From Legionella_C sp048541585 (GTDB lineage: Bacteria; Pseudomonadota; Gammaproteobacteria; Legionellales; Legionellaceae), in the NCBI RefSeq assembly GCF_048541585.1, contig NZ_CP183303.1:2418001-2482000 (forward strand): a stretch of 64,000 nt of DNA. Direction: 5' to 3'. Positions 60,583-64,000 of the stretch are shown piece after piece (the stretch's first letter is position 1; each line of letters begins with the position of its first letter). A program made the translations under genes and the position numbers. The notes under the pieces were generated by a model. It searched no databases. It worked only from the letters and a program-made list of their open reading frames with translations, and was not told where the DNA came from.

Positions 60583-63168
60583 TTAACTTATTTGTGTATT
60601 AATAGTTGCTCTAATTTCTTTAATTTTAGCTGCAAGATCATCTGGTACTTGACCGCCGCCTTGGGCCATATCATCGCGGCCACCACCTTTTCCACATAAG
60701 AGTTTTACAAATGTTGTCGCTGCAGGTACCCGATTAATTAAGTTTTTACTTAGCCCAGCTACAACGTTAATCCGTTGTCCCTCGATAGCATATAAAATAA
60801 TCACCGCATTATTAATGCTACCTTTCAGTTGATCAAGCGTTGTACGTAAACCTTGATTATCCATATCAAGTTGCTTAATTAATAAATTAATCTCACCAAT
60901 TTTTTCTACTTCTTTAACTAATTGACTGCCTTGGTTGGCTGCAAGTTTAGCTTGTAACTTAATTATCTCTTTTTCTTGCTGCTTATAGTCAGTAAAAAAT
61001 TGGTCAATTTTATCTATTACCTTATCGGAATTTACTTTAAAACGTTGTGCTATTTCGTTAAGTTGATAAAGCTGCTGATTAACCCAATCTAGTGCATAAG
61101 CGCCTGTCATCAATTCAATTCGTCTGACGCCACTAGCAATTCCATATTCTGCTATAATTTTGAAAAAACCAATATCACCTGTACGCTTAACATGGGTTCC
61201 ACCACATAGCTCTTTTGAAAAATCTCCCACTGACAACACTCTGACTTTATCACTGTACTTTTCACCAAATAAAGCGACAGCTCCACTTGCTCTAGCATCT
61301 TCTAGCGACATATGATCCGTTGTAACATCAATATTTTCTCGTATTTTATCGTTAACTAACGTTTCTAATTGCAATAGCTGATTTTGAGTTAAGGGCTCAT
61401 AATGAGAAAAATCAAAACGAGCTCGATTTGCATCTACTAGAGAGCCTTTTTGTTGTACATGGTCGCCAATAACTTCTTTAAGTGCTGCATGTAAAAGGTG
61501 AGTAGCAGTATGATTTAAACGAATAGCATTACGGTACTCTACATCGACTTCAGCTCTTATAGTTTCCTCAACTGTTAACTGTCCCTGTAAGACCTCACCA
61601 TAATGGACAATTGCCTGACCTATTCGCTGTGTATCAGTAACTTGGAAACGTCCCGTTGAGCTAATTAAGCATCCTTTATCCCCAACCTGACCACCGCTTT
61701 CAGCGTAAAAAGGCGTATTATTAAGAATAATTGCCCCTTTCTGCCCTGTTGTTAACTGATTAGTTTTTTGATCTTCATGCAAAATAGCTACAATTTGGCT
61801 ATCCATTTGTTCGTTATCATAACCATGGAAAGTTGATGCTTCATGTTGAATCGTTGCTAGTGAATAATCAGCGGTAAATTGGCTAGCTGATTGCGATAAT
61901 TGACGTTGTTGCTGCATGAAAGTATTAAAACCATCCATATCTACTACTAAATCTTGCTCACGTGCAATATCTTGCGTTAAATCAAGAGGAAAACCATAAG
62001 TATCATAAAGTTTAAATACAACTTCACCTGGAATTTCCTTGCTGCTTAACTTTTTAATTTGCTCTTGTAATAATCGTAATCCCTGCTCTAGTGTCTTTGC
62101 AAATTGATTTTCTTCTTGCACTATTACTCGTTCGATTTGCTCTTTACTAGCTGCCAATTCTGGATAAGCTTCACCCATAACATCAATTAACGGATCTATT
62201 AACTTATAAAAGAAAGGGGAAGCCAGATGTAATTTATTTCCATGGCGCACAGCGCGACGAATAATACGTCGTAACACATAACCGCGACCTTCATTGCTTG
62301 GTAATACGCCATCAGCAATTAAGAAAGCACAAGCACGAATATGATCAGCAATAACTTTTAACGAAGAATGATTAGGATTAATATTAGGTGATAGAGCTAT
62401 AATTGCTCGGATGATATGTTGAAAACTGTCAATGTCATAATTATTATGTACACCTTGTACAACTGCTGCAATGCGCTCAAGCCCCATACCAGTATCGACT
62501 GAAGGCTTTGGTAGCGGATGTAAATCGCCTGCTTTATCGCGATTAAATTGCATGAACACTAAGTTCCAAATTTCAATATAGCGATCTCCATCAGCGTCTA
62601 AACTACCCGGCGGCCCACCAGGAATTTCAGGCCCATGATCATAAAAAATTTCTGTACAAGGGCCACAGGGACCTGTATCGCCCATAGACCAGAAATTATC
62701 TTTTTCACCACAACGTGAAAATTGATTAGGTGAAATGCCTATTTCATTTAGCCATATATTAGCCGCTTCATCATCATTTAAATAAACGGTAACCCATAAT
62801 TTTTCCACCGGTAGCTTTAAAACTTTAGTTAAAAATTCCCAAGCATATTGGATTGCTTCCCGTTTAAAATAATCACCAAAACTAAAATTACCAAGCATTT
62901 CAAAAAAAGTGTGATGTCTAGCTGTATAACCAACATTTTCTAAATCATTGTGTTTACCACCAGCTCGCAGACAGCGCTGAGCACTAACAGCACATTTGTA
63001 TGGCTTCGTTTCAAGGCCTAAAAAAACTTCTTTAAATTGCACCATTCCGGCATTAGTAAATAACAAGGTAGGATCATTACCAGGAATAAGGGAGCTTGAC
63101 TCTACTATATGGTGATTTTTTGTTTGAAAAAAATCTAAAAAGGCTTGTCGAATTTCAGAACTTTTCAT
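60583..63168 (-). CDS. alaS: Alanyl-tRNA synthetase
   Basis: AlaRS charges tRNA-Ala and edits mischarged tRNA. The 861-residue protein has the class II catalytic core (LLFTNAGMVQFKEVFLG near 31-47, MGDTGPCGPCTEIFYD near 157-172, GMGLERIAAV near 227-236). The editing domain has zinc ligands in LNHTATHLLHAAL and CGGTHVKRTGDIGFF. A C-terminal oligomerisation domain ends GGGQVPDD. Length is slightly under the usual 875. The order recA-recX-alaS is the common gammaproteobacterial one. Confidence 0.97.
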   Translation of the reverse strand: MKSSEIRQAFLDFFQTKNHHIVESSSLIPGNDPTLLFTNAGMVQFKEVFLGLETKPYKCAVSAQRCLRAGGKHNDLENVGYTARHHTFFEMLGNFSFGDYFKREAIQYAWEFLTKVLKLPVEKLWVTVYLNDDEAANIWLNEIGISPNQFSRCGEKDNFWSMGDTGPCGPCTEIFYDHGPEIPGGPPGSLDADGDRYIEIWNLVFMQFNRDKAGDLHPLPKPSVDTGMGLERIAAVVQGVHNNYDIDSFQHIIRAIIALSPNINPNHSSLKVIADHIRACAFLIADGVLPSNEGRGYVLRRIIRRAVRHGNKLHLASPFFYKLIDPLIDVMGEAYPELAASKEQIERVIVQEENQFAKTLEQGLRLLQEQIKKLSSKEIPGEVVFKLYDTYGFPLDLTQDIAREQDLVVDMDGFNTFMQQQRQLSQSASQFTADYSLATIQHEASTFHGYDNEQMDSQIVAILHEDQKTNQLTTGQKGAIILNNTPFYAESGGQVGDKGCLISSTGRFQVTDTQRIGQAIVHYGEVLQGQLTVEETIRAEVDVEYRNAIRLNHTATHLLHAALKEVIGDHVQQKGSLVDANRARFDFSHYEPLTQNQLLQLETLVNDKIRENIDVTTDHMSLEDARASGAVALFGEKYSDKVRVLSVGDFSKELCGGTHVKRTGDIGFFKIIAEYGIASGVRRIELMTGAYALDWVNQQLYQLNEIAQRFKVNSDKVIDKIDQFFTDYKQQEKEIIKLQAKLAANQGSQLVKEVEKIGEINLLIKQLDMDNQGLRTTLDQLKGSINNAVIILYAIEGQRINVVAGLSKNLINRVPAATTFVKLLCGKGGGRDDMAQGGGQVPDDLAAKIKEIRATINTQIS

Positions 63169-63396
63169 AATTACAGATTCATGGTTAGTTGCTATTTAGT
63201 TAGTATTTAATTCAACTAGAAATAGGTATTGTTTTCAAAATTTAATTACGTCACTCAATCTTCAAACGTTCGGTAGTAAACTATTTGTTGGTTAAAAACA
63301 TTCTCTATAGAGGTTGTATTAAACACCCAATTATAAATTATATGAAAATATAGATTAGGTAGCGAGAAGATTATTTAAGAAAAGAATAATAAGTTA

Positions 63397-63837
63397 TTAT
63401 TTATTACGTTTATGTACAACTTTTGCAGCAATTTCACTTGGAAATCCCCGGTACAATAGAAAGCGTATTTGCTTTTGTAATTCACTAGTTAAGTGGAAGT
63501 CTAAATCTTTAAATTTTTTTTGCCATACCAGCAAAGCTTGCTGTTCCCATTGCTCTTCATAAAGAGCCAATGCTTGTGTTATTAGCTCTTTATTAATAGA
63601 TTTAGCTTGTAATTCTTGCATGATTCTGACTGGCCCATATCCTTGCTGAACCCTGGTATAACAAATTGATTCTGCAAATCGCTTATCACTTTGTAAATCA
63701 AGCATTTGACATTTTAAAATTGCCTCTTTACTTTCCTGTGCAGTGTAGCCCTTGCTAATTAGTTTTTTAGTTAACTCAATCATTCCATGTTCGCGCCTTG
63801 CAAGTAAACGCACGGCGCAATCATATGCCTTAGTCAT
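63397..63837 (-). CDS. recX: Regulatory protein RecX
   Basis: RecX binds RecA filaments and limits recombinase activity. The 146-residue protein has the family's tandem helical repeats (AVRLLARREHGMIELTKKL, about 8-26; RFAESICYTRVQQGYGPVRIMQEL; a C-terminal IRFLLYRGFPSEIAAKVV). Length is normal. Its ATG at 63837 overlaps the recA stop (ATGACTAA), so its translation is coupled to that of recA. Confidence 0.95.
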   Translation of the reverse strand: MTKAYDCAVRLLARREHGMIELTKKLISKGYTAQESKEAILKCQMLDLQSDKRFAESICYTRVQQGYGPVRIMQELQAKSINKELITQALALYEEQWEQQALLVWQKKFKDLDFHLTSELQKQIRFLLYRGFPSEIAAKVVHKRNK

Positions 63838-64000
63838 CTATGGGCTCTAGCTCTTCAGCAGTAGCAACTTCAGGTTGACCTGCTAATTTTTTATTTAGCA
63901 ATTCTGCCCTAATTTGCTTTTCCAATTCTGCAGCAATCTCTGCTTTCTCTTTAAGATAAACGCGTACGTTTTCTTTACCCTGACCAATCTTTTCTTGTTT
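63830..64000 (-). CDS. recA: Recombinase RecA, C-terminal end only
   Basis: The last 56 codons of recA are present; the rest lies beyond the window. KQEKIGQGKENVRVYLKE is the conserved stretch after the RecA core, followed by the acidic C-terminal tail (AEELEPIDD). RecA carries out homologous recombination and triggers the SOS response. The stop (63832-63830) overlaps recX by 8 bp. Confidence 0.95.
   Translation of the reverse strand, partial: KQEKIGQGKENVRVYLKEKAEIAAELEKQIRAELLNKKLAGQPEVATAEELEPIDD

Noticed and set aside
1..64000. tRNA, rRNA, transposase, integrase or prophage genes
   Set aside because: None was recognised on either strand; the mobile signals seen are short non-coding palindromes only.

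Overview
The window reads as a chromosomal segment of a Legionella-type gammaproteobacterium. The base composition is AT-rich. The enhA-enhB-enhC trio, LetA (a GacA/UvrY homologue) beside uvrC, a LpnE-like Sel1 protein and a run of eukaryote-like proteins (ankyrin, protein kinase, OTU-type protease, BspA-type leucine-rich repeats) are together characteristic of Legionellaceae. The species cannot be fixed from the sequence alone. Most assignments rest on motif recognition and gene order, not on a database search.

Layout. Positions 1-31 kb are mainly core genes: murJ (partial), rpsT, an array of palindromic repeats, enhCBA, uvrC/letA, phhA, bioC, comF, an M50 protease, hemA-prfA-prmC, dksA, waaA, djlA, an outer membrane protein, a Sel1-repeat protein, and small redox or zinc-binding proteins. 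At 25.9-28.7 kb lies a flagellar locus reduced to a 120-residue FliM, FliN, FlhG and FliA; the export genes expected between FliN and FlhG are absent. A DprE1/DprE2-like oxidoreductase pair follows.

Positions 31-50 kb are an accessory region: two ferritin-like proteins, a secreted alpha-amylase with an altered active-site motif, a pseudo-HAD protein, an ankyrin protein coupled to an atypical kinase, a protein whose OTU motifs occur in circularly permuted order, two related BspA-type LRR proteins flanking a short-chain dehydrogenase, a von Willebrand A protein, a possible lysozyme-fold secreted protein, and several unrecognised proteins. Many are plausible Dot/Icm effectors, but translocation cannot be read from sequence with certainty.

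Positions 51.1-56.0 kb hold a tightly packed five-gene minus-strand operon: cytochrome P450, class I terpene-synthase-like protein, FAD monooxygenase/epoxidase-like protein, GST-fold protein and SAM methyltransferase. Junctions are overlaps of 1-7 bp or a 2-bp gap. It looks like a terpenoid biosynthetic cluster. The cyclase gene carries one in-frame amber codon (54141-54143), but its reading frame continues for 94 codons to a stop overlapping the next start. This cluster and the permuted OTU candidate are the most interesting objects seen.

Positions 56-64 kb return to a proline iminopeptidase, two unrecognised proteins and the core genes mscL, alaS, recX and recA (partial). Short palindromic elements of at least two families are scattered between genes, and in comF and fliN the stop codon lies inside or at the edge of such an element. 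No tRNA, rRNA, CRISPR array, transposase or integrase gene was seen.
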